DNA of 64,000 nt from Henricia sp. BOLD:AAB3569 (GCA_037783545.1 JBBELK010000813.1:62001-126000); one strand, 5' to 3'; shown: positions 11,471 to 24,801, counted from the first letter of the stretch. Notes: a model not told the origin generated them from the sequence alone. Numbers and translations are program-made.

Positions 11471-12463
11471 AAAAAACTGGGTTGAGGCTTCCTGACTGCT
11501 CTCACGCAAACCGTGGCTGTCTGTACACACCTCTTTGGGGTACTCCTGAGTTGTGCGCATGCTCAGTCATTCGGACTGTCGTTAACGCACCGCAGTTTGG
11601 CTCGGCAATTTGATCAAAGTGTGGTCCAAACGTCGGCAAATTTGGAGGTCGAAAAATGTTCCGACGAACTTCAAATTTTGCATGCCCTAAACTCTCTATA
11701 TTGCGCACTTGTCATAACAAATTGACAGACTTTCGCCGGGAAATGGCAGAGAAATTTCAAAGTTTAGAAAAAACTGGGTTGAGGCTTCCTGACTGCTCTC
11801 ACGCAAACCGTGGCTGTCTGTACACACCTCTTTGGGGTACTCCTGAGTTGTGCGCATGCTCAGTCATTCGGACTGTCGTTAACGCACCGCAGTTTGGCTC
11901 GGAAATTTGGTCAAAGTGTGGTCCAAACGTCGGCAAATTTGGAGGTCGAAAAATGTTCCGACGAACTTCAAATTTTGCATGCCCTAAACTCTCTATATTG
12001 CGCACTTGTCATAAAAAATTGACAGACTTTCGCTGGGAAATGGCAGAGAAATTTCAAAGTTTAGAAAAAACTGGGTTGAGGCTTCCTGACTGCTCTCACG
12101 CAAACCGTGGCTGTCTGTACACACCTCTTTGGGGTACTCCTGAGTTGTGCGCATGCTCAGTCATTCGGACTGTCGTTAACGCACCGCAGTTTGGCTCGGC
12201 AATTTGGTCAAAGTGTGGTCCAAACGTCGGCAAATTTGGAGGTCGAAAAATGTTCCGACGAACTTCAAATTTTGCATGCCCTAAACTCTCTATATTGCGC
12301 AATTGTCATAAAAAATTGACAGACTTTTGCCGGGAAATGGCAGAGAAATTTCAAAGTTTAGAAAAAACTGGGTTGAGGCTTCCTGACTGCTCTCACGCAA
12401 ACCGTGGCTGTCTGTACACACCTCTTTGGGGTACTCCTGAGTTGTGCGCATGCTCAGTCATTC

Positions 12464-12491
12464 GGACTGTCGTTAACGGACTGTCGTTAAC
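12464..12491. repeat. 14-bp tandem duplication, copy 8 of 10
   Basis: GGACTGTCGTTAAC is doubled, with the ordinary TACTCCTGAG upstream. Confidence 0.97.
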
Positions 12492-13222
12492 GCACCGCAG
12501 TTTGGCTCGGCAATTTGGTCAAAGTGTGGTCCAAACGTCGGCAAATTTGGAGGTCGAAAAATGTTCCGACGAACTTCAAATTTTGCATGCCCTAAACTCT
12601 CTATATTGCGCACTTGTCATAAAAAATTGACAGACTTTCGCCGGGAAATGGCAGAGAAATTTCAAAGTTTAGAAAAAACTGGGTTGAGGCTTCCTGACTG
12701 CTCTCACGCAAACCGTGGCTGTCTGTACACACCTCTTTGGGGTACTCCTGAGTTGTGCGCATGCTCAGTCATTCGGACTGTCGTTAACGCACCGCAGTTT
12801 GGCTCGGCAATTTGGTCAAAGTGTGGTCCAAACGTCGGCAAATTTGGAGTTCGAAAAATGTTCCGACGAACTTCAAATGTTGCATGCCCTAAACTCTCTA
12901 TATTGCGCACTTGTCATAAAAAATTGACAGACTTTCGCCGGGAAATGGCAGAGAAATTTCAAAGTTTAGAAAAAACTGGGTTGAGGCTTCCTGACTGCTC
13001 TCACGCAAACCGTGGCTGTCTGTACACACCTCTTTGGGGTACTCCTGAGTTGTGCGCATGCTCAGTCATTCGGACTGTCGTTAACGCACCGCAGTTTGGC
13101 TCGGCAATTTGGTCAAAGTGTGGTCCAAACGTCGGCAAATTTGGAGGTCGAAAAATGTTCCGACGAACTTCAAATTTTGCATGCCCTAAACTCTCTATAT
13201 TGCGCACTTGTCATAACAAATT

Positions 13223-14158
13223 TACAGACTTTCGCCGGGAAATGGCAGAGAAATTTCAAAGTTTAGAAAAAACTGGGTTGAGGCTTCCTGACTGCTCTCA
13301 CGCAAACCGTGGCTGTCTGTACACACCTCTTTGGGGTACTCCTGAGTTGTGCGCATGCTCAGTCATTCGGACTGTCGTTAACGCACCGCAGTTTGGCTCG
13401 GCAATTTGGTCAAAGTGTGGTCCAAACGTCGGCAAATTTGGAGTTCGAAAAATGTTCCGACGAACTTCAAATGTTGCATGCCCTAAACTCTCTATATTGC
13501 GCACTTGTCATAAAAAATTGACAGACTTTCGCCGGGAAATGGCAGAGAAATTTCAAAGTTTAGAAAAAACTGGGTTGAGGCTTCCTGACTGCTCTCACGC
13601 AAACCGTGGCTGTCTGTACACACCTCTTTGGGGTACTCCTGAGTTGTGCGCATGCTCAGTCATTCGGACTGTCGTTAACGCACCGCAGTTTGGCTCGGCA
13701 ATTTGGTCAAAGTGTGGTCCAAACGTCGGCAAATTTAGAGGTCGAAAAATGTTCCGACGAACTTCAAATTTTGCATGCCCTAAACTCTCTATATTGCGCA
13801 CTTGTCATAAAAAATTGACAGACTTTCGCCGGGAAATGGCAGAGAAATTTTAAAGTTTAGAAAAAACTGGGTTGAGGCTTCCTGACTGCTCTCACGCAAA
13901 CCGTGGCTGTCTGTACACACCTCTTTGGGGTACTCCTGAGTTGTGCGCATGCTCAGTCATTCGGACTGTCGTTAACGCACCGCAGTTTGGCTCGGCAATT
14001 TGGTCAAAGTGTGGTCCAAACGTCGGCAAATTTGGAGGTCGAAAAATGTTCCAACGAACTTCAAATTTTGCATGCCCTAAACTCTCTATATTGCGCACTT
14101 GTCATAAAAAATTGACAGACTTTCGCCGGGAAATGGCAGAGAAATTTCAAAGTTTAGA
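13223..14158. repeat. About three-monomer block, right copy (pair of 10535-11470)
   Basis: It has the same order of markers as 10535-11470 at an offset of 2688 bp. Part of it recurs again 1485 bp (five monomers) downstream, where TTTAGAGG, TTTTAAAG (TAA ending at 15338) and TTCCAACG appear together once more at about 15015-15562. Confidence 0.83.
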
Positions 14159-16635
14159 AAAAACTGGGTTGAGGCTTCCTGACTGCTCTCACGCAAACCG
14201 TGGCTGTCTGTACACACCTCTTTGGGGTACTCCTGAGTTGTGCGCATGCTCAGTCATTCGGACTGTCGTTAACGCACCGCAGTTTGGCTCGGCAATTTGG
14301 TCAAAGTGTGGTCCAAACGTCGGCAAATTTGGAGGTCGAAAAATGTTCCGACGAACTTCAAATGTTGCATGCCCTAAACTCTCTATATTGCGCACTTGTC
14401 ATAAAAAGTTGACAGACTTTCGCCGGGAAATGGCAGAGAAATTTCAAAGTTTAGAAAAAACTGGGTTGAGGCTTCCTGACTGCTCTCACGCAAACCGTGG
14501 CTGTCTGTACACACCTCTTTGGGGTACTCCTGAGTTTTGCGCATGCTCAGTCATTCGGACTGTCGTTAACGAACCGCAGTTTGGCTCGGCAATTTGGTCA
14601 AAGTGTGGTCCAAACGTCGGCAAATTTGGAGGTCGAAAAATGTTCCGACGAACTTCAAATTTTGCATGCCCTAAACTCTCTATATTGCGCACTTGTCATA
14701 AAAAATTGACAGACTTTCGCCGGGAAATGGCAGAGAAATTTCAAAGTTTAGAAAAAACTGGGTTGAGGCTTCCTGACTGCTCTCACGCAAACCGTGGCTG
14801 TCTGTACACACCTCTTTGGGGTACTCCTGAGTTGTGCGCATGCTCAGTCATTCGGACTGTCGTTAACGCACCGCAGTTTGGCTCGGCAATTTGGTCAAAG
14901 TGTGGTCCAAACGTCGGCAAATTTGGAGGTCGAAAAATGTTCCGACGAACTTCAAATTTTGCATGCCCTAAACTCTCTATATTGCGCACTTGTCATAAAA
15001 AATTGACAGACTTTTGCCGGGAAATGGCAGAGAAATTTCAAAGTTTAGAAAAAACTGGGTTGAGGCTTCCTGACTGCTCTCACGCAAACCGTGGCTGTCT
15101 GTACACACCTCTTTGGGGTACTCCTGAGTTGTGCGCATGCTCAGTCATTCGGACTGTCGTTAACGCACCGCAGTTTGGCTCGGCAATTTGGTCAAAGTGT
15201 GGTCCAAACGTCGGCAAATTTAGAGGTCGAAAAATGTTCCGACGAACTTCAAATTTTGCATGCCCTAAACTCTCTATATTGCGCACTTGTCATAAAAAAT
15301 TGACAGACTTTCGCCGGGAAATGGCAGAGAAATTTTAAAGTTTAGAAAAAACTGGGTTGAGGCTTCCTGACTGCTCTCACGCAAACCGTGGCTGTCTGTA
15401 CACACCTCTTTGGGGTACTCCTGAGTTGTGCGCATGCTCAGTCATTCGGACTGTCGTTAACGCACCGCAGTTTGGCTCGGCAATTTGGTCAAAGTGTGGT
15501 CCAAACGTCGGCAAATTTGGAGGTCGAAAAATGTTCCAACGAACTTCAAATTTTGCATGCCCTAAACTCTCTATATTGCGCACTTGTCATAAAAAATTGA
15601 CAGACTTTCGCCGGGAAATGGCAGAGAAATTTCAAAGTTTAGAAAAAACTGGGTTGAGGCTTCCTGACTGCTCTCACGCAAACCGTGGCTGTCTGTACAC
15701 ACCTCTTTGGGGTACTCCTGAGTTGTGCGCATGCTCAGTCATTCGGACTGTCGTTAACGCACCGCAGTTTGGCTCGGCAATTTGGTCAAAGTGTGGTCCA
15801 AACGTCGGCAAATTTGGAGGTCGAAAAATGTTCCGACGAACTTCAAATTTTGCATGCCCTAAACTCTCTATATTGCGCACTTGTCATAAAAAGTTGACAG
15901 ACTTTCGCCGGGAAATGGCAGAGAAATTTCAAAGTTTAGAAAAAACTGGGTTGAGGCTTCCTGACTGCTCTCACGCAAACCGTGGCTGTCTGTACACACC
16001 TCTTTGGGGTACTCCTGAGTTGTGCGCATGCTCAGTCATTCGGACTGTCGTTAACGCACCGCAGTTTGGCTCGGCAATTTGGTCAAAGTGTGGTCCAAAC
16101 GTCGGCAAATTTGGAGGTCGAAAAATGTTCCGACGAACTTCAAATTTTGCATGCCCTAAACTCTCTATATTGCGCACTTGTCATAAAAAATTGACAGACT
16201 TTCGCCGGGAAATGGCAGAGAAATTTCAAAGTTTAGAAAAAACTGGGTTGAGGCTTCCTGACTGCTCTCACGCAAACCGTGGCTGTCTGTACACACCTCT
16301 TTGGGGTACTCCTGAGTTGTGCGCATGCTCAGTCATTCGGACTGTCGTTAACGCACCGCAGTTTGGCTCGGCAATTTGGTCAAAGTGTGGTCCAAACGTC
16401 GGCAAATTTGGAGGTCGAAAAATGTTCCGACGAACTTCAAATTTTGCATGCCCTAAACTCTCTATATTGCGCACTTGTCATAAAAAATTGACAGACTTTT
16501 GCCGGGAAATGGCAGAGAAATTTCAAAGTTTAGAAAAAACTGGGTTGAGGCTTCCTGACTGCTCTCACGCAAACCGTGGCTGTCTGTACACACCTCTTTG
16601 GGGTACTCCTGAGTTGTGCGCATGCTCAGTCATTC

Positions 16636-16663
16636 GGACTGTCGTTAACGGACTGTCGTTAAC
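16636..16663. repeat. 14-bp tandem duplication, copy 9 of 10
   Basis: GGACTGTCGTTAAC is doubled, with the ordinary TACTCCTGAG upstream. Confidence 0.97.
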
Positions 16664-18134
16664 GCACCGCAGTTTGGCTCGGCAATTTGGTCAAAGTGTG
16701 GTCCAAACGTCGGCAAATTTGGAGGTCGAAAAATGTTCCGACGAACTTCAAATTTTGCATGCCCTAAACTCTCTATATTGCGCACTTGTCATAAAAAATT
16801 GACAGACTTTCGCCGGGAAATGGCAGAGAAATTTCAAAGTTTAGAAAAAACTGGGTTGAGGCTTCCTGACTGCTCTCACGCAAACCGTGGCTGTCTGTAC
16901 ACACCTCTTTGGGGTACTCCTGAGTTGTGCGCATGCTCAGTCATTCGGACTGTCGTTAACGCACCGCAGTTTGGCTCGGCAATTTGGTCAAAGTGTGGTC
17001 CAAACGTCGGCAAATTTGGAGGTCGAAAAATGTTCCGACGAACTTTAAATTTTGCATGCCCTAAACTCTCTATATTGCGCACTTGTCATAAAAAATTGAC
17101 AGACTTTCGCCGGGAAATGGCAGAGAAATTTTAAAGTTTAGAAAAAACTGGGTTGAGGCTTCCTGACTGCTCTCACGCAAACCGTGGCTGTCTGTACACA
17201 CCTCTTTGGGGTACTCCTGAGTTGTGCGCATGCTCAGTCATTCGGACTGTCGTTAACGCACCGCAGTTTGGCTCGGCAATTTGGTCAAAGTGTGGTCCAA
17301 ACGTCGGCAAATTTGGAGGTCGAAAAATTTTCCGACGAACTTCAAATTTTGCATGCCCTAAACTCTCTATATTGCGCACTTGTCATAAAAAATTGACAGA
17401 CTTTCGCCGGGAAATGGCAGAGAAATTTCAAAGTTTAGAAAAAACTGGGTTGAGGCTTCCTGACTGCTCTCACGCAAACCGTGGCTGTCTGTACACACCT
17501 CTTTGGGGTACTCCTGAGTTGTGCGCATGCTCAGTCATTCGGACTGTCGTTAACGCACCGCAGTTTGGCTCGGCAATTTGGTCAAAGTGTGGTCCAAACG
17601 TCGGCAAATTTGGAGGTCGAAAAATGTTCCGACGAACTTCAAATTTTGCATGCCCTAAACTCTCTATATTGCGCACTTGTCATAAAAAATTGACAGACTT
17701 TCGCCGGGAAATGGCAGAGAAATTTCAAAGTTTAGAAAAAACTGGGTTGAGGCTTCCTGACTGCTCTCACGCAAACCGTGGCTGTCTGTACACACCTCTT
17801 TGGGGTACTCCTGAGTTGTGCGCATGCTCAGTCATTCGGACTGTCGTTAACGCACCGCAGTTTGGCTCGGCAATTTGGTCAAAGTGTGGTCCAAACGTCG
17901 GCAAATTTGGAGGTCGAAAAATGTTCCGACGAACTTCAAATTTTGCATGCCCTAAACTCTCTATATTGCGCACTTGTCATACAAAATTGACAGACTTTCG
18001 CCGGGAAATGGCAGAGAAATTTCAAAGTTTAGAAAAAACTGGGTTGAGGCTTCCTGACTGCTCTCACGCAAACCGTGGCTGTCTGTACACACCTCTTTGG
18101 GGTACTCCTGAGTTGTGCGCATGCTCAGTCATTC

Positions 18135-18162
18135 GGACTGTCGTTAACGGACTGTCGTTAAC
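18135..18162. repeat. 14-bp tandem duplication, copy 10 of 10 (last)
   Basis: GGACTGTCGTTAAC is doubled. The following bases are changed to GCCCTGCAG from GCACCGCAG, a private difference. No later monomer carries the duplication. Confidence 0.97.
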
Positions 18163-18263
18163 GCCCTGCAGTTTGGCTCGGCAATTTGGTCAAAGTGTGG
18201 TCCAAACGTCGGCAAATTTGGAGGTCGAAAAATGTTCCGACGAACTTCAAATTTTGCATGCCC

Positions 18264-21200
18264 TAAACTCTCTATATTGCGCACTTGTCATAAAAAATTG
18301 ACAGACTTTCGCCGGGAAATGGCAGAGAAATTTCAAAGTTTAGAAAAAACTGGGTTGAGGCTTCCTGACTGCTCTCACGCAAACCGTGGCTGTCTGTACA
18401 CACCTCTTTGGGGTACTCCTGAGTTGTGCGCATGCTCAGTCATTCGGACTGTCGTTAACGCACCGCAGTTTGGCTCGGCAATTTGGTCAAAGTGTGGTCC
18501 AAACGTCGGCAAATTTGGAGGTCGAAAAATGTTCCGACGAACTTCAAATTTTGCATGCCCTAAACTCTCTATATTGCGCACTTGTCATAAAAAATTGACA
18601 GACTTTCGCCGGGAAATGGCAGAGAAATTTCAAAGTTTAGAAAAAAACTGGGTTGAGGCTTCCTGACTGCTCTCACGCAAACCGTGGCTGTCTGTACACA
18701 CCTCTTTTGGGTACTCCTGAGTTGTGCGCATGCTCAGTCATTCGGACTGTCGTTAACGCACCGCAGTTTGGCTCGGCAATTTGGTCAAAGTGTGGTCCAA
18801 ACGTCGGCAAATTTGGAGGTCGAAAAATGTTCCGACGAACTTCAAATTTTGCATGCCCTAAACTCTCTATATTGCGCACTTGTCATAAAAAATTGACAGA
18901 CTTTCGCCGGGAAATGGCAGAGAAATTTCAAAGTTTAGAAAAAACTGGGTTGAGGCTTCCTGACTGCTCTCACGCAAACCGTGGCTGTCTGTACACACCT
19001 CTTTGGGGTACTCCTGAGTTGTGCGCATGCTCAGTCATTCGGACTGTCGTTAACGCACCGCAGTTTGGCTCGGCAATTTGGTCAAAGTGTGGTCCAAACG
19101 TCGGCAAATTTGGAGGTCGAAAAATGTTCCGACGAACTTCAAATTTTGCATGCCCTAAACGCTCTATATTGCGCACTTGTCATAAAAAAATTGACAGACT
19201 TTCGCCGGGAAATGGCAGAGAAATTTCAAAGTTTAGAAAAAAATGGGTTGAGGCTTCCTGACTGCTCTCACGCAAACCGTGGCTGTCTGTACACACCTCT
19301 TTGGGGTACTCCTGAGTTGTGCGCATGCTCAGTCATTCGGACTGTCGTTAACGCACCGCAGTTTGGCTCGGCAATTTGGTCAAAGTGTGGTCCAAACGTC
19401 GGCAAATTTTGAGGTCGAAAAATGTTCCGACGAACTTCAAATTTTGCATGCCCTAAACTCTCTATATTGCGCACTTGTCATAAAAAATTGACAGACTTTC
19501 GCCGGGAAATGGCAGAGAAATTTCAAAGTTTAGAAAAAACTGGGTTGAGGCTTCCTGACTGCTCTCACGCAAACCGTGGCTGTCTGTACACACCTCTTTG
19601 GGGTACTCCTGAGTTGTGCGCATGCTCAGTCATTCGGACTGTCGTTAACGCACCGCAGTTTGGCTCGGCAATTTGGTCAAAGTGTGGTCCAAACGTCGGC
19701 AAATTTGGAGGTCGAAAAATGTTCCGACGAATTTCAAATTTTGCATGCCCTAAACTCTCTATATTGCGCACTTGTCATAAAAAATTGACAGACTTTCGCC
19801 GGGAAATGGCAGAGAAATTTCAAAGTTTAGAACAAACTGGGTTGAGGCTTCGTGACTGCTCTCACGCAAACCGTGGCTGTCTGTACACACCTCTTTGGGG
19901 TACTCCTGAGTTGTGCGCATGCTCAGTCATTCGGACTGTCGTTAACGCACCGCAGTTTGGCTCGGCAATTTGGTCAAAGTGTGGTCCAAACGTCGGCAAA
20001 TTTGGAGGTCGAAAAATGTTCCGACGAACTTCAAATTTTGCATGCCCTGAACTCTCTATATTGCGCACTTGTCATAAAAAATTGACAGACTTTCGCCGGG
20101 AAATGGCAGAGAAATTTCAAAGTTTAGAAAAAACTGGGTTGAGGCTTCCTGACTGCTCTCACGCAAACCGTGGCTGTCTGTACACACCTCTTTGGGGTAC
20201 TCCTGAGTTGTGCGCATGCTCAGTCATTCGGACTGTCGTTAACGCATCGCAGTTTGGCTCGGCAATTTGGTCAAAGTGTGGTCCAAACGTCGGCAAATTT
20301 GGAGGTCGAAAAATGTTCCGACGAACTTCAAATTTTGCATGCCCTAAACTCTCTATATTGCGCACTTGTCATAAAAAATTGACAGACTTTCGCCGGGAAA
20401 TGGCAGAGAAATTTCAAAGTTTAGAAAAAACTGGGTTGAGGCTTCCTGACTGCTCTCACGCAAACCGTGGCTGTCTGTACACACCTCTTTGGGGTACTCC
20501 TGAGTTGTGCGCATGCTCAGTCATTCGGACTGTCGTTAACGCACCGCAGTTTGGCTCGGCAATTTGGTCAAAGTGTGGTCCAAACGTCGGCAAATTTGGA
20601 GGTCGAAAAATGTTCCGACGAACTTCAAATTTTGCATGCCCTAAACTCTCTATATTGCGCACTTGTCATAAAAAATTGACAGACTTTCGCCGGGAAATGG
20701 CAGAGAAATTTCAAAGTTTAGAACAAACTGGGTTGAGGCTTCCTGACTGCTCTCACGCAAACCGTGGCTGTCTGTACACACCTCTTTGGGGTACTCCTGA
20801 GTTGTGCGCATGCTCAGTCATTCGGACTGTCGTTAACGCACCGCAGTTTGGCTCGGCAATTTGGTCAAAGTGTGGTCCAAACGTCGGCAAATTTGGAGGT
20901 CGAAAAATGTTCCGACGAACTTCAAATTTTGCATGCCCTAAACTCTCTATATTGCGCACTTGTCATAAAAAATTGACAGACTTTCGCCGGGAAATGGCAG
21001 AGAAATTTCAAAGTTTAGAAAAAACTGGGTTGAGGCTTCCTGACTGCTCTCACGCAAACCGTGGCTGTCTGTACACACCTCTTTGGGGTACTCCTGAGTT
21101 GTGCGCATGCTCAGTCATTCGGACTGTCGTTAACGCACCGCAGTTTGGCTCGGCAATTTGGTCAAAGTGTGGTCCAAACGTCGGCAAATTTGGAGGTCGA

Positions 21201-22126
21201 AAAATGTTCCGACGAACTTCAAATTTTGCATGCCCTAAACTCTCTATATTGCGCACTTGTCATAAAAAATTGACAGACTTTCGCCGGGAAATGGCAGAGA
21301 AATTTCAAAGTTTAGAAAAAACTGGGTTGAGGCTTCCTGACTGCTCTCACGCAAACCGTGGCTGTCTGTACACACCTCTTTGGGGTACTCCTGAGTTGTG
21401 CGCATGCTCAGTCATTCGGACTGTCGTTAACGCACCGCAGTTTGGCTCGGCAATTTGGTCAAAGTGTGGTCCAAACGTCGGCAAATTTGGAGGTCGAAAA
21501 ATGTTCCGACGAACTTCAAATTTTGCATGCCCTAAACTCTCTATATTGCGCACTTGTCATAAAAAAATGACAGACTTTCGCCGGGAAATGGCAGAGAAAT
21601 TTCAAAGTTTAGAAAAAAATGGGTTGAGGCTTCCTGACTGCTCTCACGCAAACCGTGGCTGTCTGTACACACCTCTTTGGGGTACTCCTGAGTTGTGCGC
21701 ATGCTCAGTCATTCGGACTGTCGTTAACGCACCGCAGTTTGGCTCGGCAATTTGGTCAAAGTGTGGTCCAAACGTCGGCAAATTTGGAGGTCGAAAAATG
21801 TTCCGACGAACTTCAAATTTTGCATGCCCTAAACTATCTATATTGCGCACTTGTCATAAAAAATTGACAGACTTTCGCCGGGAAATGGCAGAGAAATTTC
21901 AAAGTTTAGAAAAAACTGGGTTGAGGCTTCCTGACTGCTCTCACGCAAACCGTGGCTGTCTGTACACACCTCTTTGGGGTACTCCTGAGTTGTGCGCATG
22001 CTCAGTCATTCGGACTGTCGTTAACGCACCGCAGTTTGGCTCGGCAATTTGGTCAAAGTGTGGTCCAAACGTCGGCAAATTTGGAGGTCGAAAAATGTTC
22101 CGACGAACTTCAAATTTTGCATGCCC
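18264..22126. repeat. Array zone 2: near-consensus monomers
   Basis: Thirteen monomers with only scattered private changes, such as TTTTGGGTA near 18708, AAACGCTC near 19161, ACGAATTTC near 19733, TAGAACAAAC near 19832 and 20724, GCATCGCAG near 20247 and AAAAATGAC near 21568. Shared marker combinations are few, so no higher-order unit is visible. The longest open frame of the window, 19422-22232, lies mostly here because few stops or indels interrupt the repeat. Confidence 0.8.
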
Positions 22127-23018
22127 TAAACTCTCTATATTGCGCACTTGTCATAAAAAAATTGACAGACTTTCGCCGGGAAATGGCAGAGAAATTTCAA
22201 AGTATAGAAAAAACTGGGTTGAGGCTTCCTGACTGCTCTCACGCAAACCGTGGCTGTCTGTACACACCTCTTTGGGGTACTCCTGAGTTGTGCGCATGCT
22301 CAGTCATTCGGACTGTCGTTAACGCACCGCAGTTTGGCTCGGCAATTTGGTCAAAGTGTGGTCCAAACGTCGGCAAATTTGGAGGTCGAAAAATGTTCCG
22401 ACGAACTTCAAATTTTGCATGCCCTAAACTCTCTATATTGCGCACTTGTCATAACAAATTGACAGACTTTCGCCGGGAAATGGCAGAGAAATTTCAAAGT
22501 TTAGAAAAAACTGGGTTGAGGCTTCCTGACTGCTCTCACGCAAACCGTGGCTGTCTGTACACACCTCTTTGGGGTACTCCTGAGTTGTGCGCATGCTCAG
22601 TCATTCGGACTGTCGTTAACGCACCGCAGTTTGGCTCGGCAATTTGGTCAAAGTGTGGTCCAAACGTCGGCAAATTTGGAGGTCGAAAAATGTTCCGACG
22701 AACTTCAAATTTTGCATGCCCTAAACTCTCTATATTGCGCACTTGTCATAACAAATTTACAGACTTTCGCCGGGAAATGGAAGAGAAATTTCAAAGTTTA
22801 GAAAAAACTGGGTTGAGGCTTCCTGACTGCTCTCACGCAAACCGTGGCTGTCTGTACACACCTCTTTGGGGTACTCCTGAGTTGTGCGCATGCTCAGTCA
22901 TTCGGACTGTCGTTAACGCACCGCAGTTTGGCTCGGCAATTTGGTCAAAGTGTGGTCCAAACGTAGGCAAATTTGGAGGTCGAAAAATGTTCCGACGAAC
23001 TTCAAATTTTGCATGCCC
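22127..23018. repeat. Three-monomer module (AGTATAG / CATAACAAA / AACAAATTTAC + ATGGAAG), copy 1
   Basis: The first monomer has a 7-base A-tract 1 and AGTATAGAA, the second has CATAACAAA, and the third has CATAACAAATTTAC, ATGGAAGAG and GTAGGC. Longer versions of this module recur at 31937-33125, 36991-38180 and 42936-44125, where the first monomer also has ACTTAAAAT, which puts a TAA in the long frame. Confidence 0.82.
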
Positions 23019-23612
23019 TAAACTCTCTATATTGCGCACTTGTCATAAAAAATTGACAGACTTTCGCCGGGAAATGGCAGAGAAATTTCAAAGTTTAGAA
23101 AAAACTGGGTTGAGGCTTCCTGACTGTTCTCACGCAAACCGTGGCTGTCTGTACACACCTCTTTGGGGTACTCCTGAGTTGTGCGCATGCTCAGTCATTC
23201 GGACTGTCGTTAACGCACCGCAGTTTGGCTCGGCAATTTGGTCAAAGTGTGGTCCAAACGTCGGCAAATTTGGAGGTCGAAAAATGTTCCGACGAACTTC
23301 AAATTTTGCATGCCCTAAACTCTCTATATTGCACACTTGTCATAAAAAATTGACAGACTTTCGCCGGGAAATGGCAGAGAAATTTCAAAGTTTAGAAAAA
23401 ACTGGGTTGAGGCTTCCTGACTGCTCTCACGCAAACCGTGGCTGTCTGTACACACCTCTTTGGGGTACTCCTGAGTTGTGCGCATGCTCAGTCATTCGGA
23501 CTGTCGTTAACGCACCGCAGTTTGGCTCGGCAATTTGGTCAAAGTGTGGTCCAAACGTCGGCAAATTTGGAGGTCGAAAAATGTTCCGACGAACTTCAAA
23601 TTTTGCATGCCC

Positions 23613-24504
23613 TAAACTCTCTATATTGCGCACTTGTCATAAAAAATTGACAGACTTTCGCCGGGAAATGGCAGAGAAATTTCAAAGTTTAGAAAAAACT
23701 GGGTTGAGGCTTCCTGACTGCTCTCACGCAAACCGTGGCTGTTTGTAAACACCTCTTTGGGGTACTCCTGAGTTGTGCGCATGCTCAGTCATTCGGACTG
23801 TCGTTAACGCACCGCAGTTTGGCTCGGCAATTTGGTCAAAGTGTGGTCCAAACGTCGGCAAATTTGGAGGTCGAAAAATGTTCCGACGAACTTTAAATTT
23901 TGCATGCCCTAAACTCTCTATATTGCGCACTTGTCATACAAAATTGACAGACTTTCGCCGGGAAATGGCAGAGAAATTTCAAAGTTTAGAAAAAACTGGG
24001 TTGAGGCTTCCTGACTGCTCTCACGCAAACCGTGGCTGTCTGTACACACCTCTTTGGGGTACTCCTGAGTTGTGCGCATGCTCAGTCATTCGGACTGTCG
24101 TTAACGCACCGCAGTTTGGCTCGGCAATTTGGTCAAAGTGTGGTCCAAACATCGGCAAATTTGGAGGTCGAAAAATGTTCCGACGAACTTCAAATTTTGC
24201 ATGCCCTAAACTCTCTATATTGCGCACTTGTCATAAAAAAATTGACAGACTTTCGCCGGGAAATGGCAGAGAAATTTCAAAGTTTAGATAAAACTGGGTT
24301 GAGGCTTCCTGACTGTTCTTACGCAAACCGTGGCTGTCTGTACACACCTCTTTGGGGTACTCCTGAGTTGTGCGCATGCTCAGTCATTCGGACTGTCGTT
24401 AACGCACCGCAGTTTGGCTCGGCAATTTGGTCAAAGTGTGGTCCAAACGTCGGCAAATTTGGAGGTCGAAAAATGTTCCGACGAACTTCAAATTTTGCAT
24501 GCCC
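23613..24504. repeat. Stop-bearing three-monomer module, copy 1 of 7
   Basis: The first monomer has GTTTGTAAAC (for GTCTGTACAC, a TAA in the long frame) and ACTTTAAAT. The second has CATACAAAA and ACATCGGC. The third has a 7-base A-tract 1, TAGATAAAAC and CTTACGC. The same fixed order recurs six more times downstream. Confidence 0.9.
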
Positions 24505-24801
24505 TAAACTCTCTATATTGCGCACTTGTCATAAAAAATTGACAGACTTTCGCCGGGAAATGGCAGAGAAATTTCAAAGTTTAGAAAAAACTGGGTTGAG
24601 GCTTCCTGACTGCTCTCACGCAAACCGTGGCTGTCTGTACACACCTCTTTGGGGTACTCCTGAGTTGTGCGCATGCTCAGTCATTCGGACTGTCGTTAAC
24701 GCACCGCAGTTTGGCCCGGCAATTTGGTCAAAGTGTGGTCCAAACGTCGGCAAATTTGGAGGTCGAAAAATGTTCCGACGAACTTCAAATTTTGCATGCC
24801 C

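Larger units (their letters stand above)
295..18263. repeat. Array zone 1: edge zone with the 14-bp-duplication subfamily
   Basis: All ten monomers with the 14-bp duplication lie between 2.4 and 18.3 kb. Other markers recurring here are AAATGTTGC for AAATTTTGC, TTCCAACG for TTCCGACG, GAGTTCG for GAGGTCG, TTTAGAGG for TTTGGAGG, and the stop-creating AAATTTTAAAG. They recur in blocks spaced by whole numbers of monomers, as expected if copies spread by unequal exchange or amplification. Confidence 0.85.
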
